Origin: Glandiceps talaboti
Lineage: Eukaryota > Hemichordata > Enteropneusta > Spengelidae
NCBI RefSeq assembly: GCF_964340395.1
Contig: NC_135562.1
Span: 9,240,134-9,304,133, forward strand
Length of the DNA: 64,000 nucleotides
Reading direction: 5' to 3'
The position numbers were made by a program, and so were the translations under genes. The notes below the pieces were generated by a model that was not told where the DNA came from, made no database searches, and saw only the letters and a list, made by a program, of their open reading frames with translations. Every line of letters starts with the position of its first letter. Positions within the stretch are counted from its first letter, which is position 1. Shown here piece after piece: positions 50,742 through 62,671 of the stretch.

Positions 50742-52016
50742 TGCTGTTATATTGTAACTTAGAGCTAAGCTACTGCCTAAAATGGCAACTATAATCTCAA
50801 TATCTCTGTTATATTGTAACTTAAGGCTAAGCTACTGCCTAAAATGGCAACTATAATCTCAATATCTCTGTTATATTGTAACTTAGGGCTAAGCTACTGC
50901 CTAAAATGGCAACTATGATCTCAATATCCCTGTTATATTGTAACTTAGGGCTAAGCCACTGCCTTAAATGGCAACTGTAGTCTCAATATCTCTTATATTG
51001 TAACTAAGAGCTAAGCTACTGCCTAAAATGGCAACTATAATCTCAAGATCTCTTATATTGTAACTTAGGGCTAAGCTACTGCCCTAAATGGCAACAACGA
51101 ACTAAATATCTTTGCTATATTGTAACTTAAGGCTAAGCTACTGTCTAAAATGGCTACAACGAACTAAATATGTTTGTTGTATCTTAACTTAGGGCTAAGC
51201 TACTGCCTAAAATGGCAACTATATGATCTCAAGATCTCTTATATTGTAACGTGTGGCTAAGCTACTGTCTAAAATGGCAACAACGAACTAAATATCTTTG
51301 TTGTATCTTAACTTAGGGCTAAGCTACTGCCTTAAATGGCAACTATGATCTCAATATCTCTGTTATATTGTAACTTAGGGCTAAGCTACTGCCTAAAATG
51401 GCAACTATAATCTCAATATCTCTGTTACATTGTAACTTAGAGCTAAGCTACTGCCTAAAATGGCAACTATGATCTCAATATCTCTGTTATATTGTAACTT
51501 AAGGCTAAGCTACTTTCTAAAATGGCAACTATGATCTCAATATCTCTGTTATATTGTAACTTAAGGCTAAGCTACTGCCTAAAATGGCAACTATAATCTC
51601 AATATCTCTGTTACATTGTAACTTAGAGCTAAGCCACTGCCTAAAATGGCAACTATGATCTCAATATCTCTTATATTGTAACTAAGAGCTAAGCTACTGC
51701 CTTAAATGGCAACTATGATCTCAATATCTCTGTTATATTGTAACTTAAGGCAAAGCTACTGTCTAAAATGGCAACTATGATCTCAATATGTCTCTGTTAT
51801 ATTGTAACTTAAGGCTAAGCTACTGTCTAAAATGGCAACTATGATCTCAATATCTTTGTTATATTGTAACTTAAGGCTAAGCTACTTTCTAAAATGGCAA
51901 CTATGATCTCAATATTGTAACTTAGGGCTAAGGTACTGCCTAAAATGGCAACTGTGATCTCAATATCTCTTATATTGTAACATGTGGCTAAGGTAGTATC
52001 CAAAATAGCAGCTAAC
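50742..52016. repeat. 62-bp minisatellite, about 20 copies, downstream of PAQR
   Basis: Unit TTATATTGTAACTTAAGGCT, AAGCTACTGCCTAAAATGGC, AACTATGATCTCAATATCTC with small length changes. The last copy contains CCAAAATAGCAGCTAA (52,000-52,015), identical to 50,304-50,319 at the very end of the PAQR coding sequence. Probably lies in the 3' UTR or just past it. Confidence 0.9.
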
Positions 52017-52769
52017 GATGTTATGATTATTTTACAGTTATGGGCTAAGGCAAAAGCTGTGTAGTAATGACAATTAAGAATTTTATATTGTTGCATGGCT
52101 GTCTTATCATTCATGCAAGCAACTATCTTTTTTTACTTTTATGACTTTCAAAAGAGACAGCAAATTGTTGAAGTTTGTACATGATTAACACAAATATTAA
52201 CTATTTCTTTACTGGTATAAAGTTTTTCTTCCATGACATTGTTCAGTTTAATTCATTTGAATGAAATTTTATGATCGATAGCCGTATCTTTGTGTAAATT
52301 TTTGTCGATTGTCATACCTGTTGAATGTATAAACTTGTTTCATTTATCAAAGTTATTTGAATTTTGCTGCTATTAATTTCTAATTTTAACCAGAGATATT
52401 TAATTTTACTAATAATTGAACATTTAAAGAATGTGTAAGTAACAGCTGTCAGAATATCTTGAAACCTGTGTTGTTCAAGATACCATGTGCAGACTAGAGG
52501 TAACGGACAAATGGTTCAATGACAGACTTGGAATCTGCAAATTGTCGGTTCAAGCCTTCCTGCCACTGTCATTTGTTATACATGGCTAAAGTTCTCAGGC
52601 AAAATTTGGGTCTCAGTCAACAAAGCTATATAAATGGGACCTGATAGGATATAGAGGTTGTGAGATGAGTAATTGATAATATTCTCCCCAGGGAGTTAAT
52701 TTTAAAAGGGCTATTAATAATAATAGGGGCAATTATAGGTCCATGCCATGGGCATGTAGGTATGTCATT

Positions 52770-53190
52770 CTAATAATAAGCATATGCTTATGATTTCATT
52801 CTAATTAGCATATAGTGATGATGTCATTCTAATTAGCATATGCTTATGATGTCATTCTAATTAGCATTATGTTATGATGTCATTTTAATTAGCATATGCT
52901 TATGATGTCATTTTAATTAGCATATGCTTATGATATTCTAATTAGCATATGCTTGTAATGTCATTCTAATTAGCATATGGTCATGCCATTCTTATTAACA
53001 TGATTATGTCATTTGAAATGGCATATTGTTCTGTCATTTTAATTAGCATATGGTTATGTGATTCTTATCAGCATATGGCCATCATGTCAATCTAATTAGC
53101 ATATGATTATGAGATCATTCTAATCAGGGTAGTTATGATGTCTTTCTAATTAGCATATATGATAATGATGGCACTCTAATTATGATAAGA
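52770..53190. repeat. About 27-bp AT-rich repeat, about 14 copies
   Basis: Unit TCATTCTAATTAGCATATGC followed by TTATGATG, with variants. Contains the palindrome GCATATGC. Between PAQR and the glycosyltransferase gene. Confidence 0.8.
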
Positions 53191-54511
53191 AAACAACAAA
53201 TGTTTGCATCTTTTTTTGATTAGGGGAAGGAAATAGTCTGAAATCTAGCCTCTGTAACAGGCTGGACAGTCAACCTGGCAAGTTCTCTCTCCTCACAGCC
53301 TGTTAACTCGGTATTGAAAAGTTACATCATCATTGGTATAAATAACTACACCAGGTAAACAGGTCACAATTGTAGTACTACACTCATTAAAAAAGTAACA
53401 AGGTTAAAATTTGTGGTGTTACCATTTTAATGGCAAGCATGGAAGTGAGTAATACTTCCATGAGGTGGATGATGTCATCATTTTAATATCACTGCACATT
53501 TCCAGAAGTTAACTGAAATCACAATTCACAGTCTTATAATAAAATATATTTGTAGTAATGAAAATATAACCTTAATTTTATTGTATTATCTTATTGATTC
53601 ACAACAGACTAAGTTATTTGTGGAATTATTTATATTTTAAGTGTTTTGTGTGTATATTTATGACACTTCTTTTTAGCCCCCCCCCCCCCCCCCACGAGGG
53701 AGGGGGTTATTATATCCAGTTGATCTGCCCTTCTGTCCATCCATATTATGTCATTTCTCTGACATGCAATATCTGATTTCATTCAAACCTGGCACAAAGG
53801 TGACATGTCGCAGGTGCTGTGTCTTCTACAAAGACTTGTTTCCTTTCAATATCATTACTTGGTTATTGATATATCCAGACTCACGTCTTGCAGTACAAAC
53901 TTTCTGAGGTCCACAAACTTGTGTTACAACAACAAAAAACTTATATTTAATAAGCATTTATGTTTGATAGCCATATTTGAGTGCTACACCTAAAAAATCT
54001 GTGAATGTGAAATCTTTCTTTAAAAGAAGACATTTAAGTTCTGAAAAAGAGTCACAAAAATTCATAATTTAAAATCTGTTTATGTTTTATGTGTAGTTAT
54101 ACTTCTATTTATTGATGTTGTATTTATTTATGGGCCTAAATGGCTTCAAAATGAAACTTATCACTTTTTATATATTATATTATCAAGGTTTGTATTTGGT
54201 TTTCATCTTCACAAATACTACCATAGAAATCTAGCTATCGACAAACTAATGAGGTAAAATGATTGTTGCACCACAGTGATATAAAGTTAGCATCTGATGT
54301 ACATTGGCTGTAGGGGTGTATCTCTAGTAGTGAGTATTTCTCAAGTAGCGTTATAATCAACCTGATTCTGTGTTCACACTATCTTGATGACAGAGTGATT
54401 TTATCCACATAATCAAGGCAATGCCTTCACTCACTTGTGTGATCTACCACATGCAACAAAAAACAACCATAATTTTAGTTTGTGTCTGTTGTATTACCCT
54501 GGTTATTCAGT

Positions 54512-54780
54512 CTTTGGTTTTCTAAGGTATACACAAACTAAAACTATTGTCACTACATGTTGATACAATAGTGATAAGCTACTGAATGGTTCTTGGTTTA
54601 ATTATAGTCTCAGTAGGGAGGCGTCTCTGAAAACTAGTTTATTTAGAGTGCCATGAACTTGCACCGCTGTTTTGGATTCCCAATGTTTATGCTATGTTGA
54701 TCACAGGGTGATTAGAATCACACAGCAGAGGAACTGCAATCACCCACTTGTGTAATTTACCACATTGAAGAACAATAGAT
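54512..54780. mobile_element. MITE family F, copy 2
   Basis: Aligns with the reverse complement of 22,650-22,912: GGTTTTCTAAGGTATACACA, CATGTTGATACAATAGTGAT, TTTAATTATAGTCTCAGTAG, TAATTTACCACATTGAAG. About 270 bp, non-coding. Confidence 0.65.
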
Positions 54781-55094
54781 TTATTTTCATTTATCTTAGT
54801 AAACTGGATTACCAGTGTTATAGTTTGCTGATAGCTCTGTTTCCATAGTAGTATCAATTTACCAGTTTATATTAATTCCAGAGATTAATGGAGAGCAATT
54901 ATTTTTAAAAGTACAATCATTTTAATTGTTTTAATATCTATATTGAAATATCTGTTGTGCTGTCATTTTTGAATACTACATATCATGCATGCAAATATTA
55001 TTTGCATGTTATTTATTCATCAAAGCATATGGTGTGCTTTAGCTATTCAGTGTTACTGAACAGAACATTGCTCAGGAAATCAGCACTATAGAAA

Positions 55095-55132
<38 letters not shown>

Positions 55133-56997
55133 CGATTGATTGATTGATTGATTGATTAATGCAGTAACACCAGTTTCAACCACTTTATAGTTATACCCAG
55201 TTACGAATTCACATAATTCTTCAATAGGTTATCCTGTATATGTGATTACCACAAATGTCCTGTCCATGATGTCATTCTTTTGACATGCATTAGCTCACGA
55301 CCTGGTGACGCATATAAATTTGCACTGTGTGTGATGTTGATTTCTATGCTATAAACACGGCCAGTATTTATTGTCTTCGCATGTATCTTATCAGTCGAAA
55401 GTACGTATTTATTTATCCAAAAAATCATTGTGTGATGGTTACTGCCATTTTTGCCATTTATGATTGCAATATGTGTACCTTGATTAAAAAGACAACAGAC
55501 TTTTGGACACATGTACATGTAGTTTTCCGATAAATGTAAATGATGTGCAAACTATTTGCATTTTTCTGAAACAAGTGTTGTTTTCCAAAAATGTAAATGA
55601 TATGGAAATTATTTGCAATTTTAGGAGACAGATGTTGTTTGTACAAAAATGCAAATTATATTCAAATTGAGTGTTGGTCTAACTCTTGCAAGACTGGAAG
55701 GCAAGTTTTATTTTTTTTAAAGAAAATAAAACTCACCAGTAAATTCAGAACAGATGGTTTGATTGATTGCCATGAAATAAGTAAGGTGATGACATCTAAG
55801 TTGTAAAATAACAGAGTACACTGTAACCATACTGTGGTCATTAACACAATGACAAAATGTAGTTATACTTTGCTATCTTGACATTCAATTACCAACAACG
55901 ATATCATATGCAAGACAAAATATTATATTGTTGAAAGCATTCATCCACCATTGTTTGCAGTCAAAAGTATTGTTAGTCCTTTAAAAATTGTGTGGTTCCG
56001 CTTACGCTCAATTTTAGAATAGGTGAATTTTGTGTGTTGCCTAGTTCAGTTATTTATGTTTTCTATTGTTTTCCATATGGTCTATGTGTTATTGGTTTCT
56101 TCCCATCAGACATCAGATGTACAGCCATTACGGATTGGAAGAACAGTTTTATATTTTCTTTATAAGTTGATGTCAGTTTCCACATCCACTAGTATTTCTC
56201 ACGAGACTTCACAATTTCCGCAATTTTATTAGTTTTTTCTCGAATACATAAAATAATTGGGGGTCGGCAGTGAAAAACTAGGTGGGGTCGAGTAACCGGA
56301 ACCAAAAATTTTTTTTAGGCCTCAGTAGAAAATGCTGTGATTGAATAATAATAGGGTACATGACGTTTTGAGGTTTTTTTTAAATTTTGACTTTGATTTT
56401 CTCACTCAGTTTTGATTTTTCACACGTCAACTTAGCAATACTAAAGTCATAAATGTATGTACTATTGCAAAAATGCAATTTCTAACTTTAAAGTGTGAAA
56501 TTTTTGCCTCTAGTGGGATTCAACTATACAGAATGAAAGTGAAATATTCATGGTTTCAGTTAGAGTGCATTGTGTATTCAAATGTTGTATTTAAGTAAAG
56601 TTGAAACTTTATGGTGTCTGTGATGTGTTTTGGTTGAAATTAAGAAATTTTCTATAATTGTTATTGTACTTGGTTTCAATACTTATAAAAATGTTTTAAA
56701 TTGATTGTTATTTATGGTGAGATATTGTGTGATAAAAGCTTTTTTTTCAAATAACTATCACAACTATTGTCTGAGTTTATGTTTCACAGTCAAATTGTGA
56801 TTGTCAATGTACTGTAAAGTTGAACAGAATTTGTGACAAAGCCATTCTTGCATTTTGTTTGATTTACATCTGGAGTTTTTGTCACTTCCTGAATGCTAGT
56901 ATGTGTGTGTTTGATTTGCAAGTATATATGTGATCTTTACAAGTGTCTGCATGCTCATGAATGCATCAACATATGACGTCACGAATTCTCAGAATGA

Positions 56998-57009
56998 CCA
57001 CTAGAGGGC
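56998..57009 (+). promoter_or_regulatory. CTCF-type core motif
   Basis: CCACTAGAGGGC fits the conserved CTCF core CCASYAGRKGGC at every position. It lies between the PAQR and glycosyltransferase genes, followed 20 bp later by CAATATGGCG. A single 12-base match can be chance. Confidence 0.3.
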
Positions 57010-58205
57010 CGGTCAAATGGGCAATATGGCGATACATTCATGAACTTGAAAAATCAGATAATAGTTCAAATTTAGTTAAAAGTCATATAAATGATAACTA
57101 AATACAACATGTGATATAAATCAGTAGTCAAACATCCATCAAACATTACAAGTCAAACAGTTCATTTGGTGAACTCCCTCCGTCATTTTTGCAGTATTTA
57201 TTTCAGAACACTTTTGGCACAACCCAAAATAAATACTAGAGATGCGTCGGCGTCGCATCTTATAACATATCACTGGTAACATTGTGATTCCTCAGATTTC
57301 TCATTACATAAAATGTATGGGAATATAGTTACAGAGTTCTACAGGAAAATGGTATTTATGTGTTTGAAACTACATGCATACATTTTTAAAGGATGCCTGT
57401 TGAAGAAATGCGTGCGCAGGTGTAGTTGTAACGTAATACTGTATTATTGTTTCTGTATTGTACTGTACTTCATCGCGTCGGGAACTTCAGTGCAATGCGC
57501 GGAACGATAAAAGACTCAGAAACAAAATAATAACACTACGTACAATTATTAAGTTACAGCTAGCGCATGTGAAGTTAGTAGATGATGACGACATTTACAA
57601 TGTAATGTTTGCGCCATATTTAGACATGCGAAAAGTGGACACTTCTCAAGTTATTGCCCTTTCAATCTTCCGTTAAACTGCATGTGACAGATAAATGATC
57701 GTAGGCAGCAGAGTCTCGGACTAGGTCCTTAGTATGGCAATTGTCGATTAATATTAAGCTGTGTGAATTTACCTAATGGTGAAATCCAGACGTAGACATA
57801 TACTAGTAGTCATGGTAATGAAGGGCCTGCAAATGACAAGCAAGTTGAAAAAACAATTTCATAATAATATTATATAATATCATAATATGATACGCTTATC
57901 GGTCGTGGTCAACGTGTACACAAATTGACTCGGGGGGGGCCATGGCTTTTTAGTGCACAGTTGAGCGATTCTTTTATTATAATTTTATTAATAATTTGGG
58001 AAAATAAAGAGTAACAAATAAAAACTATTTCTATGTAAATGTCACCTTGAATTTTTCACATCACATCACAATAACAACAGAGTTAACGTGATATAATGGA
58101 GAAAATTATGGAGAAATAGGTTCAAAACTACTGCAAAATTGGTTGGTTGGTTGGTTAGTTGGTTGGTTAGTTGGTTGGAAAACTGTTATTAGCTTACATA
58201 ATTCG

Positions 58206-58353
58206 ATATTATTCTGCAATACTTTCCTTCATTCAATAAAGGAAAATACGAGTGGCCTAAGGGGCCTTGGCACTTTGAGTGGCTAGACGAGTAGAGAGAA
58301 ACCTTTAGGTCACGAGTATTTTCCGACAGAAGGAACAATAATATTTGGGGATA
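58206..58353. mobile_element. MITE family B copy
   Basis: ATTATTCTGCAATACTTTCC ... AATAATATTTGGGGATAATAT ends, AGTGGCCTAAGGGG / CTTTAGGTCACG inner arms. Just past the 3' end of the glycosyltransferase gene, preceded by a (GGTT)n run near 58,141-58,178. Confidence 0.6.
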
Positions 58354-58568
58354 ATATAATTATATCTCAAGCATAATTTTTGAAAATTTTGGAGTTAAAG
58401 ATGTCAAACAATATTTCAATTAACTTCTGTGAAAAGGAATTGTTGAATGAATAAATTATGCAAGTGATGTCATTAATATGCGAATATAAGATTTAAAGAT
58501 GAATAAATTATGCAAATTAGGTCAAGTATTACTTGTCATCCCCAAACCACCATCAGATTATTCAATTC

Positions 58569-58574
58569 TTTATT
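58569..58574 (-). terminator. Poly(A) signal candidate for the GT31 gene
   Basis: AATAAA on the minus strand, about 180 bases after the stop codon at 58,754. Confidence 0.5.
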
Positions 58575-58753
58575 ACTGTGTCTAATTTAACTTTGGATGA
58601 AGATTACTACTAGAACGCTACCAAATATAGATGTCCACCAAGAAGTTATGAAAACGGCAGATGATTTTAGAAAAGTGATGTTTCATTTGGTACCTCATTT
58701 TGGTACCAATTGGCTAAAAATCAGGGTCTGAGTTGTAGACTATCAGTGCAACT

Positions 58754-61700
58754 TTAACGTTTCGCCGATTTAGCACGTTCTTTCCGCTGCTGTATGCACC
58801 CTTGTGATAAAGTCTCTCCTCTCAAGAACGTTTGAACCACTGACCCCCATTGTGCAATATCAGTTGCCAAAACCTGTGATACTTCACATAATGCAGCTTT
58901 TTCTACAATTATTTTACCATTTTTGTAAATTTTGGGTTTATCATTGCGACCGAGTAAAATACCATTGTGGTCAATCGGTTTGATGAATGCTTTGAACGCT
59001 AAAATACCCAAAGTGGCACCGGGGTCTTTTGTAAGAACTTCAACCTTCTTCGACCATTCGTACGTCGTCAAGGAAACGTACTTTGACATAATGATAGCTC
59101 TATTGTCACAATATGGCGGGAAAAAATCCCTTGGCCAGTTGCTTTTTGGTACGTAATTGTCATCATCTGGTTTTCGTGACACTTTTTGATCTGTTTTTAC
59201 ATCACCTAACATCATACGCGACCCTCCTTTTTGTAATAAATACCCAACTACGTTTTCCATGTTCACAAATACGTTATTTCCAACAAACATAACATATTCA
59301 AAATCCCCACAGTTTAAATTGGCCCATGTTAGTGACTGTATCAAATTGTCTTTGTACAAATACTCCGGACTACTTATGTCCATAGTTACAATATCATCAA
59401 ACATAATCTGTTCGTTCTTTATAAAATTAGCAACGTGTTTGTCTTTCGGTGTTTCGGTCAAAAATAACACAACCACCTGTTTGTTTGAAAACTTTCTAGA
59501 TGTCATGTGACCCAGTCGTTGCCACTTTCGATCCTTGTAATCTAAAACGTTTGTCCTAATGATTATAAGTAAGAAAATAGACCCGGGTTGCTTTTGGTAC
59601 TTTTCACAAGTGACGTCACCATGTGTCCACGTGACATCCTTTACTGCAAACCCGGGTGCAACAGGTGTTGTGTAAGCGTGTCTGCCATTACGCATGGGTT
59701 CACATATACCGTCAATCACGTGACTGGCATGAGAAAGTTGGGACCAATATTTGTAGCTGGCATCAACTTCCATGTGGTGAGACACGATAGACTGACGCAG
59801 AGAACACCTATCCCTGTATATGCCGTTCATGTCGAAGTGAATATGTGGGTAAGGTGCAACCCCCAGTGATGCAATTAAAGAACCGATATACAGATCTTCC
59901 CAGCGAAAGGGTTTCATGTTAAACGATGCAGTGTAAATCTTCTTGGCGATGTCAGTTGATATTAAATAGGAAGGACCAGCGCAGTATGGTGGGTACGTGC
60001 TCCGTGCCCAGATATGACGAGGTGTGTACCATTTACTGCGAACCGTTCTCAGAGGTTCAGATCCAACCAAAGGATCTCCGAGGTAGAATCCAGTTCTTGG
60101 TGCGTTCTTTAGAAACAACAACAAGTTAAATGTGTTCAAGAAAACGTCGTCATCAATTTTCAAAACATATTTTGCGTTCTGACAAAATGTAGACACATAC
60201 TTGATAAGCATGAGGCTCTTCAACACCAAGTGATCGTAAGTTTCGATAAAACTTTGCTGCACTATATCGCCATACTTTCGATTCTCCTCTTGTACAATAT
60301 TTTCTAGTTCTCGGTCATTCGGTGGAACACCAAGCAGAAACAACACTTTTATTTGTTCACCTGATGAGTCACCCGCTTTATAATATCGTCCCCACGTCTC
60401 TCGAATAGCATTTCTTATCAAAACGTGTGTTGGGTCTGATAAAACGCCAACAAGTAGGAATACGTCCCCAGCGTCAGTTTTACAAGCATTCGGATCATTG
60501 AGGAGAAATTCAAAACTATGTGGATTAGAAACTTGGCCTTTGAGGACGAAATCAGAAACAGGTTTGGTTTTGTATTTGATATACGAAAATACAGAATCGG
60601 TTTCTTTGCATTCTTCGAATTCAGACCATTGCCATTCTCTCCAATATTTATACAGAAACGCCGGCGGGTCACTAAGTGAGCATCTCACTGCAATAAGATG
60701 AATTAAGTCGCATGTTGATCGTTTTTTACCATCGGAATCAAATCCAGGGTGATGTGTTGGCAGCACCTCTAACTCTTTCAAGATGACTCCCAAATAGACA
60801 TCTTCAAAAATAAATAAACTGGTATCTTTAGCCGACTGGTAAAATGCACTGGAAATATCACGTGACATCATGAATGCGATTCCACTTGGGTAGTCTGGGT
60901 AGACGGAGTCCCGGTAGAGCGTGTTGCTGACGTACCATTGGCTAGACTGTATGCGTACAGGTTTAGCGTTCTTCACAACAGAACCAACAACAAAATTGCG
61001 AGAGGGTGCTGTTTCAACGTATCTGATCAAGTTATCCGCATTGATGAATGTGTGGTCATCGGTTTTCATTACAAATTGAACATGTGAGCAATATTGATAA
61101 ATCCACTTCAAAGCCAGCATAGTGAGCAAGGTTTTGTGTTTATCAGATGATGCAACATCAATAATGATGAGATCACCAAATTCTTCGTCCTCCATCATCA
61201 AATTTTCATTTAACTCTTCATCCGCAGAAAGTCCAACGATGAAGACTCTGTAAACACGTTTCCCTGGTAACGTAGTCAAGTATCCTCCCCAGGTTTCACG
61301 GATTGCATTGCGTCGTGATTCGTAATTAGCGACGGAAAGTGTGAATATGATAAGCGAAGGAGAGCTTCTGTCCGCTGTCGTGATTGGTTCATCATCTGTA
61401 CATAGTGTTGGGTGATTGGATAGAAACTTGTATTCAAATTGATTATTTACATTTACATTGTTTATCGAATGAAATGACGCCTTTTCTTCTGGATAATATC
61501 CATAATCATTTTTACAGTCTAAATTTTGCAATCTATTCCAAACCTCGTTCATTTGAGATATATTCAACGGACCCCACGCAAACTCTTGTCTTGTTTTGCA
61601 AACACCAGAAATTTTATTCTCCGATGTATCGAGGAGCTCGGTATTGATACCCGGATGTAACTGAGGCTGTATCCCAGATATATCTAACAATCTTGATAGA

Positions 61701-62605
61701 TAGAGATCCTCAAATCTGAAGTGTTTTGCATAAAGACTGGCGTTGTATACTTTTTGTACAACGTCCGATGAAAACAGATACGCTGACGACAACAAGAAAG
61801 GCGGCAAAGATGATTTCGGCCACTCTTGTATCGAGATGTACCGTTTACTGTTCGGATTACGATCTGGTTTGGCATTGGTTTGAAGATGACCCAAAGATAT
61901 TCCTTGACTTCTGTGTGATTTTAAGTATGTTAAAATATCGCCATTAACCACTAAAATGTTATCATTGATCTTGAATAAGAATCTTGAATTTGAACAGTAT
62001 TCGTACGTCCATTCAAATATGGCTGTCATTTTGTCGACCTCGTTCGCATCATTTTCTGAAATTGCTGCCTGCAAAATGTCCCTATACATGTAATTTTCGT
62101 TATTCACCCTCTCTTGTATTACGTTCAAGTTCGATTTACCCATCACAAATAAAATGATAATATTTCTGCTTTCACTTCGGAGTGATTTCGCCCATGTTTT
62201 TCTGATGACGTCACGCTGTCGCCTATTGTCCGGATGTGATGATATCAATATCACAAGATCCAGAATTCTGACGTCATAACACACGTCAGGATGGTTGATC
62301 ATGAAGTCTAGTTTCTTATTCGGAGCACCAAATTCAGACAGCAAGTAATTGCTGTCTTTGCTACTGTCAACGTTTTGTTGCGATAATTTATAACGGTTTC
62401 CATGCCACCATCTTAGCCACACCCGAGGCATGTGGAAAATCCAAAACTTGCTTCGTCCCTGTACTGCTTGGTGGTGTCCCTGATTTGTTGTATAAGTCTG
62501 TGATTGATGTGTACTGTACAGAAGTATCATTCCATTGAGCAAGGTAATGATCATCAGTATAATAATATATTGGTTAACTTTAACAGATGAAATATTCTTC
62601 ATCAT
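58754..62605 (-). CDS. Four-domain GT31 (beta-1,3-galactosyltransferase-like) type II membrane protein
   Basis: 1,283 residues in one exon. A short cytoplasmic tail and one signal-anchor helix (about 12-31, YIIILMIITLLNGMILLY) predict a Golgi type II protein. Four GT31 units of about 300 residues follow, three opened by a similar phrase (FMINHPDVC 101-109, FLSNHPTLC 394-402, FLLNDPNAC 700-708). Motifs: domain 1 RDVIRKTW 131-138, NDN at 214-216 in place of DDD, LPPF, FEDLY; domain 2 RRNAIRETW 431-439, DDH 516-518, YPDYPSG, FEDVYLG; domain 3 RNAIRETW 731-738, DDD 818-820, YPPYCAGPSY 871-880, WEDLYIG 902-908; domain 4 DRKW near 1025, GNN 1109-1111, FPPYC, no ED-Y motif. Family role: transfer of Gal or GlcNAc in beta-1,3 linkage onto glycans, with Mn2+ bound by DxD. 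Domain 3 alone looks fully competent. Start: first of two ATGs, with a TAG in frame five codons upstream; a likely acceptor lies at 62,672. Confidence 0.93.
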   Translation of the reverse strand: MMKNISSVKVNQYIIILMIITLLNGMILLYSTHQSQTYTTNQGHHQAVQGRSKFWIFHMPRVWLRWWHGNRYKLSQQNVDSSKDSNYLLSEFGAPNKKLDFMINHPDVCYDVRILDLVILISSHPDNRRQRDVIRKTWAKSLRSESRNIIILFVMGKSNLNVIQERVNNENYMYRDILQAAISENDANEVDKMTAIFEWTYEYCSNSRFLFKINDNILVVNGDILTYLKSHRSQGISLGHLQTNAKPDRNPNSKRYISIQEWPKSSLPPFLLSSAYLFSSDVVQKVYNASLYAKHFRFEDLYLSRLLDISGIQPQLHPGINTELLDTSENKISGVCKTRQEFAWGPLNISQMNEVWNRLQNLDCKNDYGYYPEEKASFHSINNVNVNNQFEYKFLSNHPTLCTDDEPITTADRSSPSLIIFTLSVANYESRRNAIRETWGGYLTTLPGKRVYRVFIVGLSADEELNENLMMEDEEFGDLIIIDVASSDKHKTLLTMLALKWIYQYCSHVQFVMKTDDHTFINADNLIRYVETAPSRNFVVGSVVKNAKPVRIQSSQWYVSNTLYRDSVYPDYPSGIAFMMSRDISSAFYQSAKDTSLFIFEDVYLGVILKELEVLPTHHPGFDSDGKKRSTCDLIHLIAVRCSLSDPPAFLYKYWREWQWSEFEECKETDSVFSYIKYKTKPVSDFVLKGQVSNPHSFEFLLNDPNACKTDAGDVFLLVGVLSDPTHVLIRNAIRETWGRYYKAGDSSGEQIKVLFLLGVPPNDRELENIVQEENRKYGDIVQQSFIETYDHLVLKSLMLIKYVSTFCQNAKYVLKIDDDVFLNTFNLLLFLKNAPRTGFYLGDPLVGSEPLRTVRSKWYTPRHIWARSTYPPYCAGPSYLISTDIAKKIYTASFNMKPFRWEDLYIGSLIASLGVAPYPHIHFDMNGIYRDRCSLRQSIVSHHMEVDASYKYWSQLSHASHVIDGICEPMRNGRHAYTTPVAPGFAVKDVTWTHGDVTCEKYQKQPGSIFLLIIIRTNVLDYKDRKWQRLGHMTSRKFSNKQVVVLFLTETPKDKHVANFIKNEQIMFDDIVTMDISSPEYLYKDNLIQSLTWANLNCGDFEYVMFVGNNVFVNMENVVGYLLQKGGSRMMLGDVKTDQKVSRKPDDDNYVPKSNWPRDFFPPYCDNRAIIMSKYVSLTTYEWSKKVEVLTKDPGATLGILAFKAFIKPIDHNGILLGRNDKPKIYKNGKIIVEKAALCEVSQVLATDIAQWGSVVQTFLRGETLSQGCIQQRKERAKSAKR

Positions 62606-62671
62606 CTCGGTGGTCCACTACACTATGGTGAATAGAAGTTATATTTCTGCTGTAAGATTTTGCTTGAAACC

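Larger units (their letters stand above)
53191..58200. other. Intergenic region, no gene seen
   Basis: AT-rich. Contains a poly-C run near 53,677-53,694, an AATAAA on the plus strand near 53,538 that could serve PAQR, a (GATT)n run at about 55,095-55,158, element F copy 2, and a GC-richer patch at 57,180-57,720 with short frames of no recognised homology. Confidence 0.4.
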
